This document shows, one piece after another, positions 1-8,890 of a stretch of DNA of 64,000 nucleotides (positions are counted from its first letter, which is position 1; each line of letters opens with the position of its first letter). This DNA is from Chryseobacterium contaminans. Lineage in GTDB: Bacteria; Bacteroidota; Bacteroidia; Flavobacteriales; Weeksellaceae. Under the pieces are notes generated by a model, which was not told where the DNA came from, made no database searches, and saw only the letters and a list, made by a program, of their open reading frames with translations. The position numbers and the translations under genes are program-made. The DNA lies in NCBI RefSeq assembly GCF_001684955.1, contig NZ_MAYF01000301.1, positions 28,190 to 92,189 on the forward strand, given 5' to 3'.

Positions 1-1173
1 TGCAAATGTTCCATACATTTTGAATGGTGATTCATAAGCTCCTGCTCCTAATGTTTTCTGCTTTTGATTGATATTAAGGTCAATTAATCCAGCATCTCCT
101 CTGTTGCTTAAAATCTCAGCAACAACATCTGCTAACCTCGCCTCCTGAGTTCCGTAAGAATCAGTTCTCCACGCCATAGTCATTCTTGGAGTAGACGGAC
201 TTTTTACCGTTCTGGAAACAATCTGAGTCATCGGCTCTTCTGTTACCATCTTTTTCATCGGCAGTTCCTTGTACTTAAATGCTCCGAAATATTGATCAAC
301 TAATTTTATAGTTTTATCAAAATCAAGGTCTCCAACCAATACAACCGCCATGTTATTTGGAACATAATACGTATCAAAATACTTATGAATTGCTACCATT
401 GAAGGGCTCTTCAGGTGTTCAGAAGTACCGATAGTCGTTTGCTGTCCGTTCGGGTGTTTTGGGAAAAGTGCTTCCATCAAAGCATAGTTTACCAAACGTC
501 CGTCATTATCCTGTGCTCTGTTATACTCTTCATACACTGCTTCCAGTTCTGTATGGAAAAGACGAAGAACCAGCTCTGAAAAACGTTCCTTTTCAACTCT
601 TAACCATTTTTCAAGTTCATTGGATGGAATATTGTTTTTGTAAACCGTTTCATCCAACCAGGTATGAGCATTGGTTCCGGTAGCTCCCAGTGAAGAAATT
701 GCTTTATCATATTCATTGGCAATAGCATATTTTGATGCTTCCTGAGAAACCTCATCAATCTTTTTGTACAGTTCTTTCTTCTTTGCAGGATCTTTTTCTG
801 CCTTATGCTGCTCATAAAGATCGGAAATCTGTTGTAGCAAAGCTTTTTCCTTTGCCCAATCCTGAGTTCCAAGTTTTGAAGTTCCTTTGAAAACCATATG
901 CTCTAAGTAATGAGCCAATCCGGTATTATCACTCGGGTCATTATTTGATCCTGTTCTTACCGGAATATAAGTCTGGATTCTCGGGGCATCTTCGTTTTTA
1001 GCAAGATAAACCTTTAATCCGTTTTTCAGGGTATACACTCTTACCCCAGCCTGGTCATTTTTTACAGTTTCATACGTATACCCTTGGGCATCAGTTAGTT
1101 TTTGAGTATCGAATTTCTGAGCCATAGCACTAAGCATGCAGAAAAGCGAAACAGAAATAAAAAATTTCTTCAT
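1..1173 (-). CDS. M16 family zinc metallopeptidase, N-terminal part (runs off the window)
   Basis: The reading frame is open from an ATG at 1173 to the window edge, giving the first 391 residues; the C-terminal part lies outside. It starts with a signal peptide (MKKFFISVSLFCMLSAMAQ), so the product is exported. The inverted zinc motif HxxEH of the pitrilysin/insulinase family is seen at H88-Y-L-E91-H92, in the context GLAHYLEHMVFKG. This identifies the catalytic N-terminal half of an M16 peptidase, which degrades peptides in the periplasm. The gene is divergent from the pigment locus and separated from it by 434 bp, so it is probably not part of that locus. Bacteroidota M16 proteins are often about 900 residues with two M16 halves; which form this is cannot be seen. 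Confidence 0.9.
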   Translation of the reverse strand, partial: MKKFFISVSLFCMLSAMAQKFDTQKLTDAQGYTYETVKNDQAGVRVYTLKNGLKVYLAKNEDAPRIQTYIPVRTGSNNDPSDNTGLAHYLEHMVFKGTSKLGTQDWAKEKALLQQISDLYEQHKAEKDPAKKKELYKKIDEVSQEASKYAIANEYDKAISSLGATGTNAHTWLDETVYKNNIPSNELEKWLRVEKERFSELVLRLFHTELEAVYEEYNRAQDNDGRLVNYALMEALFPKHPNGQQTTIGTSEHLKSPSMVAIHKYFDTYYVPNNMAVVLVGDLDFDKTIKLVDQYFGAFKYKELPMKKMVTEEPMTQIVSRTVKSPSTPRMTMAWRTDSYGTQEARLADVVAEILSNRGDAGLIDLNINQKQKTLGAGAYESPFKMYGTFA

Positions 1174-1607
1174 AGTGGTTGTTTAATTTTATATTCAAAT
1201 TTCTAATCCATTAGTCTTATGACAGGAGGCACTTGTTACAGCGTCCCTCAATATAAACATACATCATAAGTATTAACAGTATTTCTTAAGATTTCATTAC
1301 CCCTAAATAGTTAAACATCTCCGGATAAAAACAGAAGAAAACATAAAATCTCTTCCCACCGATAAGCTTAGGAAGAAAATACAAAAACCATTTTCCCTCT
1401 TATTAAAACGGAGAAAGACAATGGCCCGCTTTATCATCAGATTTTGACTAAAAATCTGATACAGCCTTTATTTTAGAACGATTTCCTCATCAGATTTGGC
1501 ATAATTTTCATATTATGTATTTTCACTATTTTAGCCAACTGATTAAAAAAATCCAGAACAGATAAAATAAAGTTTATCCGGAATCTAAAAAATTAAACAT
1601 TATTCAG
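1174..1607. other. intergenic region before the pigment locus, with a perfect inverted repeat
   Basis: This 434-bp spacer separates the divergent M16 peptidase gene from the first gene of the pigment locus. I see no coding frame of merit in it. The one clear structure is a perfect 10-bp inverted repeat, ATCAGATTTT at 1436-1445 and AAAATCTGAT at 1451-1460, with a 5-nt loop. A further half-site-like CATCAGATTTGG lies at about 1489-1500. It is not followed by a T-tract, so it looks more like an operator or RNA hairpin than a terminator. Promoters for the rightward operon presumably lie here, but no strong TTTG/TAnnTTTG pair was found. Confidence 0.5.
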
Positions 1608-2012
1608 ATGAAAAAACAAGACCTGCCTCAAGACGAAAGTAATCTGAAATCCGCCAACATGACAGAAGTACTGTATGTAACGGATGAAAATGATAATTAT
1701 ACAACAGCCAACAGTACAGGCTGGGATGCAAAAAAAGCGGCTTTGGATGAATCCATGGAATTGATTTATGAGAGAATTGAGGAAGCAAAGCAAAACGTTG
1801 CCAATAATATCGTAAGCCCTATCGTTTATTTTATGGAACTGAATAAAATGGACCTGGGAGTACTGTCCTCTTATGTAGGAATGTGGCAATGGAGGGTAAA
1901 AAGACATTTTAAGCCCAAAGTATTTAAAACACTAAGTGAAACTGCACTGAAAAAATATGCCGATGCTTTCGGGATTTCAGTGAATGAACTCAAAAACTTC
2001 GACGGGAAATAA
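1608..2012 (+). CDS. hypothetical protein with HTH-like C-terminus, first gene of the pigment locus
   Basis: This is a 134-residue soluble protein with no signal peptide or membrane segment, and I do not recognise a named family with certainty. The C-terminal half (about residues 80-132) has the rhythm of an XRE/Cro-type helix-turn-helix and ends in ALKKYADAFGISVNELKNF, the usual closing helix of such domains. The N-terminal half is acidic with a predicted amphipathic helix. It stands first in the rightward pigment operon, 49 bp before the BtrH-like gene, so a pathway-specific regulator or partner protein is a reasonable inference. It could equally be a structural accessory protein. The start ATG follows an AT-rich leader (ATTCAG before ATG). 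Confidence 0.65.
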   Translation: MKKQDLPQDESNLKSANMTEVLYVTDENDNYTTANSTGWDAKKAALDESMELIYERIEEAKQNVANNIVSPIVYFMELNKMDLGVLSSYVGMWQWRVKRHFKPKVFKTLSETALKKYADAFGISVNELKNFDGK

Positions 2013-2061
2013 ATAAAGTAAAACACGCTTTATTTACCTATGAAAAAGATATAAACTGCAA

Positions 2062-3057
2062 ATGAAATTAAACTTTGAACACCATCAGACTGCGCATTGC
2101 GAAAACGGTGTTGCTTCTAATCTACTGCTTAACAGAGGACTGAAACTAAGTGAACCTATGATCTTCGGAATCGGTTCAGGATTGTTTTTTGTCTACCTTC
2201 CCTTTTTAAAGGTGAATTTTGCTCCGGGCTTCAGCTATCGTCCGATGCCGGGTGCTATTTTCAGTAAAGCAGCGAAAAGATTAGGAATTAAAATCAAAAG
2301 AGAAAAATTCTCAAATCCTCAAGATGCTCAAAAGGCACTGGAAAGAAATTTAGAACAGAATATCCCTACAGGACTTCAGGTAGGTGTTTTTAACCTCACC
2401 TATTTTCCGGAAGAATATAAATTCCACTTCAATGCCCACAACCTGGTTGTATATGGGAAAGAAGACGGAAAATTCCTCATCAGTGATCCGGTAATGGATT
2501 ACACCACAACGCTTACAGAAGCAGAACTGGAAAAAGTAAGATATGCCAAGGGGGCGCTTCCTCCAAAAGGGCATATGTACTATCCAATTTATATTCCGGA
2601 AGATATTCACTTGGAAGAAGCTATAAAAAAAGGGATTAAGGATACCTGCAAAAACATGCTGGCTCCCGTACCGCTTATTGGAGTAAAAGCTATGAGATGG
2701 GTTGCTAAAAGTATCCCGAAATGGGCCGAAAAGAAAGGGACAAAAGTTACCAACCATTATCTGGGACAGCTGATAAGAATGCAGGAAGAAATCGGGACCG
2801 GAGGCGGAGGCTTCAGGTTTATCTATGGAGCATTCCTTCAGGAAGCATCCGTCATTCTTAAAAACGATGAATTAAAAGAGCTTTCAAAGGAAATTACCGC
2901 TATTGGTGATCTTTGGAGAGACTTTGCCGTAGATATTGCGAGAGTTTACAAAAACAGAAATGCTAAAAGCGATATCTACAACACTTTATCAAAAACAATG
3001 CTTCATATTGCAGATTTAGAAGAAGCTTTCTATAAAAAACTGAGAAAAGCAATCTGA
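2062..3057 (+). CDS. BtrH-like N-terminal domain / DUF4872 protein
   Basis: The 331-residue protein begins with a motif typical of BtrH-like papain-fold domains (HHQTAHCENGVASNLL, with a candidate nucleophile Cys at about residue 13) and continues with DPVMDYTTTLTEAEL and a helical DUF4872-like C-terminus (about residues 190-330). BtrH of butirosin biosynthesis transfers an acyl group from an acyl-carrier protein to the aminoglycoside. Family members in pigment loci are inferred to do a similar acyl transfer or peptidase-like step from ACP. A catalytic Cys and downstream His (FNAHNLVVYG, a typical His-bearing strand) are both visible. The stop is one base before the ATG of the ABC ATPase, so the two are translationally linked and the protein probably works with that exporter or loads its cargo. 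Confidence 0.8.
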   Translation: MKLNFEHHQTAHCENGVASNLLLNRGLKLSEPMIFGIGSGLFFVYLPFLKVNFAPGFSYRPMPGAIFSKAAKRLGIKIKREKFSNPQDAQKALERNLEQNIPTGLQVGVFNLTYFPEEYKFHFNAHNLVVYGKEDGKFLISDPVMDYTTTLTEAELEKVRYAKGALPPKGHMYYPIYIPEDIHLEEAIKKGIKDTCKNMLAPVPLIGVKAMRWVAKSIPKWAEKKGTKVTNHYLGQLIRMQEEIGTGGGGFRFIYGAFLQEASVILKNDELKELSKEITAIGDLWRDFAVDIARVYKNRNAKSDIYNTLSKTMLHIADLEEAFYKKLRKAI

Positions 3058-3058
3058 T

Positions 3059-3817
3059 ATGGCAGAGAATATGATTGAGATTAAAAATCTATATAAAAAA
3101 TACAAAAATTCTGATGAGTTTTCTGTCAATGATATCTCTTTGAATATTGACAAAAACGAAATCTATGGAATTCTTGGGCCAAACGGAGCAGGAAAAACAA
3201 CTTTAATTTCCATGCTTTCGGGTTTAATTAAACCTACTTCAGGGCAATTTACGATTAACGGATTGTCTCCACAAAAAGACAATTTCAAGATCAGGCAGAT
3301 TATGGGTATTGTTCCACAGGAATATGCGCTGTATCCTACCCTTACAGCCAAAGAAAACCTTATGTTCTTCGGAAGTTTATACGGATTGAAGCATAAGCAG
3401 CTTATCAGGACTATTGATGAATCCCTGGAAATTATGGGTCTTTCAAAATTTGCCAATAAACAGGTAGGACAATTCTCCGGAGGGATGAAACGCCGCTGCA
3501 ACCTCATCGCCGGAACGCTTCACAATCCCAAAGTTCTGTTTTTGGATGAGCCAACTGTAGGAGTAGATGTACAATCCAAAAAAGTAATCATAGATTTCCT
3601 TTTAGAACTGAATAAAAACGGAACGTGCATTATCTATACTTCTCACCACCTTTCTGAAGCGGAAGAATTCTGTACCAAGATTGCGATTATAGACAAAGGA
3701 AGAATTCATGCTGTGGGAACTCCTGAAGAACTGGTTTCTCAGATCGCCCATGCAGAAAACTTAGAAGATGTTTTCATTTCATTAACCGGAAAAGAATTAA
3801 GAGATGTTGTTGTATAA
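3059..3817 (+). CDS. ABC transporter ATP-binding protein of the pigment locus
   Basis: This is a 252-residue ABC ATPase with Walker A GPNGAGKTT (about residues 40-48), the signature FSGGMKRR, Walker B VLFLDEPTVGVD and the switch His in TSHHLSEAEE. The sequence type matches ABC-2/NatA-like exporter subunits. The next gene is the permease and overlaps it by 14 nt, so the two make one exporter. Its location between the BtrH-like gene and the polyene-forming genes suggests export or envelope placement of the aryl polyene or its precursor, but the substrate is inferred only from position. Confidence 0.95.
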   Translation: MAENMIEIKNLYKKYKNSDEFSVNDISLNIDKNEIYGILGPNGAGKTTLISMLSGLIKPTSGQFTINGLSPQKDNFKIRQIMGIVPQEYALYPTLTAKENLMFFGSLYGLKHKQLIRTIDESLEIMGLSKFANKQVGQFSGGMKRRCNLIAGTLHNPKVLFLDEPTVGVDVQSKKVIIDFLLELNKNGTCIIYTSHHLSEAEEFCTKIAIIDKGRIHAVGTPEELVSQIAHAENLEDVFISLTGKELRDVVV

Positions 3818-5072
3818 ACTGTGGAGAAGTTTTATTAAGGAAATTCTTCTGCTGAAAAGAGATATCGGAGGAATTGTCATTATTTTCGTAATGCCGTTGC
3901 TTTTAATTGTAACCATTACCCTGATTCAGGATTCTACCTTTAAAAATCTTGAAGGTTCAAAAATCCCGATCATTTTTATCGATAATGATAAGTCTGAAGT
4001 TTCTAAAAATATAAAAGGTGAGCTTGAAAACAGCAAGACTTTTCAACTTTTGACCAATTTCAACGAAAAATCAGCACAAGATGCTGTATTTGCAGGAGAA
4101 TACCAGATGGCCATCGTGATTCCTGAAAATCTTACAAAAGATTTAAATTCCAATATCGATTCTAAAGTTCAGACAATTGTAAGCTCATTTGGATTGGAAG
4201 GTGATTCTGCAAAAACAAAAATAGCAGCTCCTAAAGCCAAAGCGATTCATTTGTATTTTGACCCGGCTACCAATGCTGGATTCAAAAACTCTGTGATAAA
4301 TTCCGTGAACAAAATGGTTTTTGAGATCGAAAATAAAAAGATCTATAAAGCCTTCCAGGATCAGTTGGGAACCGAGGAAAATCTTGAAGAAAATAAAAAC
4401 CTTATCAGCTTCAAGGAAATCACCCCGAAAAAAGGGGAAATGGACATTATGCCGAATTCTGTTCAGCACAATGTTCCTGCTTGGACTCTTTTCGCGATTT
4501 TTTTCATTGTTGTCCCTTTATCCATCAATCTTGTCAAAGAAAAAAGCCAGGGAACAAGTGTAAGAGCAAGAATAAGCCCTACTCCTTATTTCGTACATAT
4601 TTTAGGAAAAACATTTACTTATCTTATTATCTGCCTTATTCAGTTTTTATTGATGGTAGCTGTAGGGATTTATCTTTTCCCATACATGGATCTTCCGGCG
4701 TTTGATGTATCCGGAAAAATGGTCCAGCTTGTAACGGTAACCTTATTTGCTGGGTTAGCAGCCATTGGATTTGGAGTATTATTAGGAACTATTGCAGATA
4801 CACAGGAACAATCCGCACCTTTTGGAGCAACATCAGTTGTGGTATTAGCGGCGATCGGAGGAATCTGGGTTCCGGTATTTCTGATGCCTGAATTCATGCA
4901 GACCGTAGCCAAATTTTCCCCTATGAACTGGGGATTGAATGCTTATTATGATATTATTTTAAGAAACAGCGGAATCGGAGGGATTGCCAAAGAACTGGTA
5001 TTCCTGTTTTTATTTTACATTGCCACCGTATCCATCTCTATTTTCTACGAAAGAAAACTTCATAATATTTAA
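3804..5072 (+). CDS. ABC-2 type transporter permease of the pigment locus
   Basis: The 422-residue membrane protein has the ABC-2 arrangement of DrrB/YhgE-like exporters: one N-terminal membrane segment (about residues 22-42, IGGIVIIFVMPLLLIVTI), a large extracytoplasmic loop of about 180 residues, then five hydrophobic segments from about residue 225 to the end. The motif GATSVVVLAAIGGIWVPVFL, followed by FSPMNWGLNAYYDIIL, is typical of the family. Its ATG lies inside the end of the ATPase gene. A gap of 68 bp follows before the thioesterase gene, so transporter and biosynthetic genes may still share a transcript. Confidence 0.93.
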   Translation: MLLYKLWRSFIKEILLLKRDIGGIVIIFVMPLLLIVTITLIQDSTFKNLEGSKIPIIFIDNDKSEVSKNIKGELENSKTFQLLTNFNEKSAQDAVFAGEYQMAIVIPENLTKDLNSNIDSKVQTIVSSFGLEGDSAKTKIAAPKAKAIHLYFDPATNAGFKNSVINSVNKMVFEIENKKIYKAFQDQLGTEENLEENKNLISFKEITPKKGEMDIMPNSVQHNVPAWTLFAIFFIVVPLSINLVKEKSQGTSVRARISPTPYFVHILGKTFTYLIICLIQFLLMVAVGIYLFPYMDLPAFDVSGKMVQLVTVTLFAGLAAIGFGVLLGTIADTQEQSAPFGATSVVVLAAIGGIWVPVFLMPEFMQTVAKFSPMNWGLNAYYDIILRNSGIGGIAKELVFLFLFYIATVSISIFYERKLHNI

Positions 5073-5140
5073 TCTATTTTATTACTAATATTGTCAGAAA
5101 GTTTCTGACACCATTAAAACAAAACTCAGGAAGAAAAAAC

Positions 5141-5569
5141 ATGCAGTCTAACGAAAATATATTAACCTGTACTGAAGAAGTAAGAGTACGATTCAATGAG
5201 ACAGATCCGCTGGGTATTGTCTGGCATGGCCATTATATCGTTTATTTTGAAGACGGAAGGGAAGCATTCGGACGCCAGCATGGCCTTACTTATCTTGATA
5301 TTCAGAAAGCTGGCTATGTAACCCCTATCGTAAAAAGTACCTGCGAACATTTTCTTCCCTTAAAATATGGAGAAACCTTCAGAATTGTGACCACTTTTGT
5401 CAATTCTGTTTCCGCAAAGCTTATTTATAAGTATGAGCTTTTCAATCAGGAAAATCAATTAGTATGCAGTGGAGAAACCATCCAGGTGTTTCTGGACAGC
5501 AACGGAAGTTTATGCTTATACAATCCGGAGTTTTTTCAAACCTGGAAAGATAAAATGGGATTATCATGA
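5141..5569 (+). CDS. 4HBT-type acyl-CoA/acyl-ACP thioesterase
   Basis: This 142-residue single hotdog-domain protein has the 4-hydroxybenzoyl-CoA thioesterase signature around residues 17-40: RFNETDPLGIVWHGHY, with the catalytic Asp in TDPLG, followed by VYFEDGREAFG. Such enzymes hydrolyse acyl-CoA or acyl-ACP thioesters. In aryl-polyene loci an equivalent gene is thought to act on ACP-bound intermediates for editing or release. Its stop overlaps the ATG of the next ketosynthase by 4 nt, so it is translationally coupled into the biosynthetic operon. The leader shows a purine-rich stretch (AGGAAGAAAAAAC) before the ATG. Confidence 0.9.
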   Translation: MQSNENILTCTEEVRVRFNETDPLGIVWHGHYIVYFEDGREAFGRQHGLTYLDIQKAGYVTPIVKSTCEHFLPLKYGETFRIVTTFVNSVSAKLIYKYELFNQENQLVCSGETIQVFLDSNGSLCLYNPEFFQTWKDKMGLS

Positions 5570-6708
5570 AGAAGGAAATTTATATTACAGACTATAACTG
5601 CGTAACTCCCCTCGGTTTTGATGTGGATTCTAACTGGAATGCACTTGTATCCGGACAATCAGGGGTTACTTTACATAAAATTATAGAAAGCCAGGACGCA
5701 TTCTATGCATCGGTGATTGATTCTGAAAAGCTGGAGAATGAATTTGGGAGAATTTTCACTCAAAAGACCAATCTGAAATTCACAAGACTGGAAAAAATGC
5801 TTCTTTTAAGCATGAAACCTTTGATTGAAAAGCATCCTGTAACTGAAGACACAGCTTTCATCCTTTCAACAACAAAAGGAAATATCAGCTTATTAAAAAA
5901 TCAGGCTGAATTACCGGATGGTGTTTATCTATCACAATTAGCACAAAAAATTGCTGATTTTTTCGGATTTAAAACCAAACCTATTGTAGTTTCCAATGCG
6001 TGTGTATCAGGAGTAATGGCTATTGCCGTTGCCAAGAATATGATTCAGGCGGGAAGATATAAAGATGCCTTCGTAATCGCAGGAGATGAAATTACTGAAT
6101 TTGTGATCTCAGGATTTAATTCGTTTCAGGCCATTGGATCAGAACCCTGCAAACCTTATGATAAAAACCGGAACGGAATCAATATCGGAGAGGCAGCAGC
6201 TGCAGCTTATATTACTTCAGAGCCTTCCGAAAACGAGACATTCAGATTTAAAGTCTTAGGAGATTCTGCCATCAACGATGCCAACCATATTTCAGGTCCA
6301 TCCAGAACAGGAGACGGTTTATATGGAAGCATCAAAAATGCGATGATGGAAGCCCATGTTTCTTCAGAAGAAATCGATTTTATATCTGCCCACGGAACGG
6401 CAACATTATATAACGATGAAATGGAAAGCATTGCCTTCAGCAGAATGGAGCTGCAAAATATCCCTCTGAACAGTATGAAGGGCTATTACGGACACTGCTT
6501 AGGTGCATCCGGATTGCTGGAAAGTATCATTTCTATGGAATCTGCTCTTCAAAACACTTTGATCCCATCTAAAAACTTTGAAGAAATGGGAGTGTCTCAA
6601 CCTTTGAATATCATTAAAGAAAACCAACCTGCAAGCATCAGATATATTCTGAAAACGGCTTCTGGTTTTGGTGGGTGTAACGCGGCACTTGTATTGGAAA
6701 AATGTTAA
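5566..6708 (+). CDS. beta-ketoacyl-ACP synthase (catalytically complete)
   Basis: A 380-residue FabF-superfamily ketosynthase that catalyses decarboxylative Claisen condensation of malonyl-ACP with an acyl thioester. The Cys-His-His catalytic set is complete: C146 in [11 protein letters not shown]276 in SAHGTAT, and H310 in [10 protein letters not shown]. The second His motif lacks the Lys-x-x-x-GH form of standard FabF but keeps the His. The C-terminal [13 protein letters not shown] motif is present. It overlaps the thioesterase gene by 4 nt and lies 1 nt before the following degenerate ketosynthase-like gene, which suggests the two proteins may pair in the way of KS and chain-length factor. 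Confidence 0.93.
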   Translation: MKKEIYITDYNCVTPLGFDVDSNWNALVSGQSGVTLHKIIESQDAFYASVIDSEKLENEFGRIFTQKTNLKFTRLEKMLLLSMKPLIEKHPVTEDTAFILSTTKGNISLLKNQAELPDGVYLSQLAQKIADFFGFKTKPIVVSNACVSGVMAIAVAKNMIQAGRYKDAFVIAGDEITEFVISGFNSFQAIGSEPCKPYDKNRNGINIGEAAAAAYITSEPSENETFRFKVLGDSAINDANHISGPSRTGDGLYGSIKNAMMEAHVSSEEIDFISAHGTATLYNDEMESIAFSRMELQNIPLNSMKGYYGHCLGASGLLESIISMESALQNTLIPSKNFEEMGVSQPLNIIKENQPASIRYILKTASGFGGCNAALVLEKC

Positions 6709-6709
6709 A

Positions 6710-7258
6710 ATGAATAGGATGAAGAAAATAAGCAGCTGCACCATAGAACATTCAAAAATAACCGTTGACGGAAACCTTATTTTTGAAACCGAAAGCAATA
6801 CATTTCCGGAATTTGCGAAAGAAGCCTATAAAAACCTAGAGCTCAGCTATCCGAAATTTCATAAAATGGACAGTTTAAGTAAACTGGCCTTTCTTGCTGC
6901 TGAAATGCTTTTAAAAGAAGAAGACCAAAGCAGAACAGCATTAGTTTTTGCTAACAAATCATCCAGCCTGGATACTGATTTTAAATACCAGGAAAGCATC
7001 AACTCCCATGAAAACTACTTCCCCAGTCCAGCAGTCTTTGTTTATACCTTACCCAATATCTGTGTGGGAGAAATTAGCATTAAACACAAAATGCAGACAG
7101 AGAATGCTTTCTTCGTTTTGGATGAATTTGATGAAAAATTTTTAAACGATTATGCTGAAAATATCCTTCAATCCGGAAAAGCCGATAAAGTATTGTGTGG
7201 CTGGGTTGAATTATTTCAGGAAAATTACAAAGCTTTTGTATATTTGCTAACCTTGTAA
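6710..7258 (+). CDS. short ketosynthase-like protein without catalytic residues
   Basis: This 182-residue protein resembles the N-terminal half of a ketosynthase: [12 protein letters not shown], then [19 protein letters not shown], then [18 protein letters not shown], matching the FabF core up to the region before the nucleophile elbow. No Cys-x-S/G elbow or HGTGT-like motif remains, so it cannot condense by itself. I chose the ATG at 6710, 1 nt after the preceding ketosynthase stop; a second in-frame ATG is at 6719, and an upstream ATG at 6668 would give an unlikely 42-nt overlap. Short proteins of this kind are typical of flexirubin/aryl-polyene loci and probably act as a partner or chain-length-determining subunit. 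That role is inference. Confidence 0.75.
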   Translation: MNRMKKISSCTIEHSKITVDGNLIFETESNTFPEFAKEAYKNLELSYPKFHKMDSLSKLAFLAAEMLLKEEDQSRTALVFANKSSSLDTDFKYQESINSHENYFPSPAVFVYTLPNICVGEISIKHKMQTENAFFVLDEFDEKFLNDYAENILQSGKADKVLCGWVELFQENYKAFVYLLTL

Positions 7259-7345
7259 AAATGTAACAATATAACAATGTGGAAATGTAACAATTTTAAA
7301 TATTGATAAACTGGTACATGGATACATTGGTAAATTAATTAAATT
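7259..7345. repeat. intergenic repeat, copy a (TGTAACAAT / TGGTACA family)
   Basis: The spacer before the ACP gene is filled with repeated words: ATGTAACAAT, ATAACAATGTGG and ATGTAACAATTT, then ACTGGTACATGGATACATTGG. Left and right halves are inverted versions of each other (AACAATGT versus ACATTGG), so it can fold into a stem-loop. The same words occur at 7604-7690, 18542-18646 and 20127-20237. Confidence 0.7.
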
Positions 7346-7603
7346 ATGGAAAACTTAAAAACAGAATTGAAGCACAAAATTATCGAAGTACTTAACCTTG
7401 AAGACGTTTCTGTAGAGGAAATCAAAGACGCAGATCCGTTATTCGGAGGTGGGTTAGGATTGGATTCTATTGATGCTTTGGAATTGATCGTTCTTCTGGA
7501 TAAAGATTATGGAATAAAATTAGCCGATCCTAAAAAAGGAAAGGAAATTTTCCAATCTATCGATACCATGGCTAAATTCATCGAAGATAACAGAACAAAA
7601 TAA
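7346..7603 (+). CDS. acyl carrier protein (first of two in the locus)
   Basis: This is an 85-residue acyl carrier protein. The phosphopantetheine attachment serine is S41 in GLGLDSIDALEL. Helix I (ELKHKIIEVLNL) and the acidic helix II/III surface (DALELIVLLDKDYGI) are as expected. It carries the growing aryl-polyene chain, probably for the plus-strand ketosynthases next to it. The gene stands alone between two copies of the intergenic repeat rather than being overlapped with its neighbours, unlike most genes of this operon. Confidence 0.95.
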   Translation: MENLKTELKHKIIEVLNLEDVSVEEIKDADPLFGGGLGLDSIDALELIVLLDKDYGIKLADPKKGKEIFQSIDTMAKFIEDNRTK

Positions 7604-7690
7604 ATTAATATAACTGTTTAACGGTGTATCAATGTACTAAGAAGAATTGGTAAACTGTTACATTGATACATTGTTACATTATTTAATAGA
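7604..7690. repeat. intergenic repeat, copy b (TGTAACAAT / TGGTACA family)
   Basis: The spacer between the ACP gene and the next ketosynthase contains GGTGTATCAATGTAC, GAATTGGTAAAC and TGTTACATTGATACATTG followed by TTACATT. It shares words with copy a and copies c and d and can pair with itself (ATCAATGTA versus TACATTGAT). It lies immediately before the next ATG, so the hairpin would sit close to the translation start. Confidence 0.7.
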
Positions 7691-8890
7691 ATGAGTCAAA
7701 AAATTGCCATAACAGGAATGGGCATCATTTCCTCCATCGGAAACAATGTGGAGGAAAATTTTATTTCATTACGGTCCGGAAAACATGGTATTTCAGATAT
7801 TCAGATGTTTGAAACCCGCCACGCCGGAGCTATTAAAACCGGTGAAATAAAATTATCCAATGAGGAACTTGTACAGAAGCTTCAATTACATGATGATAAT
7901 AACGTAACAAGAACATCCTTATTAGGGATGGTTGCCGCTAAAGAAGCTGTAGAAAGTGCAGGAATATCCGATATCAACGGGTACAGAACCGGATTAATCT
8001 CTTCCACCAGCGTTGGAGGAATGGATATCACTGAAAAATATTTCTACTCTTACGAAGACTTTCCTGAAAAGCAAAAATACATTGACGCCCATGATGCCGG
8101 AAATTCCTCATTGGCTATTGCTGATCATTTAGGATTAAAAGGCATGGTTTCTACCATCAGCACAGCCTGCTCATCGGCAGCAAATGCCATCATGATGGGA
8201 GCCAAACTTATTAAAAACGGAGTTCTGGATCGTGTAATCGTTGGTGGAACAGATTCCCTTTCAAAATTTACACTGAACGGGTTCAATACCCTGATGATTC
8301 TTACAGACTCTTACAACACTCCTTTTGATAACAACAGAAAAGGATTAAATCTTGGAGAAGCAGCCGCTTTTTTAGTACTGGAATCTGAAGAGGTTGTTAA
8401 AAAAGAAAATAAACAGGTGCTGGCTTATCTTTCCGGATATGGAAATGCTAATGATGCCCATCATCAAACTGCTTCTTCTGAAAACGGACAGGGAGCATTT
8501 TTAGCAATGCAGCAGGCCCTGAAAATTTCAGGCTTACAAAAAGAAAACATCGATTATATCAATGTTCATGGAACAGCAACTCCTAATAATGATTTGTCTG
8601 AAGGAATTGCCATGATCAGAATATTTGGAGAAAATAATGTTCCTGAATTCAGCTCTACAAAGGCATTTACAGGACATACACTGGCTGCCGCAGCCGGAAT
8701 TGAAGCTGTATTTTCAATTTTAGCGATGCAGCACAGCCTTATTTTCCCAAACCTGAATTTTAAAACGAAAATGGAAGAGTTTGATCTCACTCCGGTTACT
8801 GAGCTGAAGGAGAAAAATATCAATCATGTTCTTTCCAATTCATTTGGATTTGGAGGAAACTGTTCCACCTTAATATTCTCTAAATCATGA
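7691..8890 (+). CDS. beta-ketoacyl-ACP synthase (FabF/KS-alpha type)
   Basis: This 399-residue ketosynthase is catalytically complete: C160 in STACSSAANA, H293 in NVHGTATPNND and H329 in FTGHTLAAAAGIE. The domain runs full length from KIAITGMGIISSIG to the glycine-rich end NSFGFGGNCSTL. It should condense malonyl-ACP units during polyene elongation. Its stop overlaps the ATG of the next gene by 4 nt; that gene is a ketosynthase homologue with the catalytic residues lost, giving the KS/CLF pair known from type II polyketide and aryl-polyene systems (ApeO/ApeC). Confidence 0.93.
   Translation: MSQKIAITGMGIISSIGNNVEENFISLRSGKHGISDIQMFETRHAGAIKTGEIKLSNEELVQKLQLHDDNNVTRTSLLGMVAAKEAVESAGISDINGYRTGLISSTSVGGMDITEKYFYSYEDFPEKQKYIDAHDAGNSSLAIADHLGLKGMVSTISTACSSAANAIMMGAKLIKNGVLDRVIVGGTDSLSKFTLNGFNTLMILTDSYNTPFDNNRKGLNLGEAAAFLVLESEEVVKKENKQVLAYLSGYGNANDAHHQTASSENGQGAFLAMQQALKISGLQKENIDYINVHGTATPNNDLSEGIAMIRIFGENNVPEFSSTKAFTGHTLAAAAGIEAVFSILAMQHSLIFPNLNFKTKMEEFDLTPVTELKEKNINHVLSNSFGFGGNCSTLIFSKS

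Noticed and set aside
7259..7690. possible CRISPR-like repeats around the ACP gene
   Set aside because: The words are short, degenerate and inverted, without regular spacing or unique spacers, so it is an intergenic palindromic repeat, not CRISPR.
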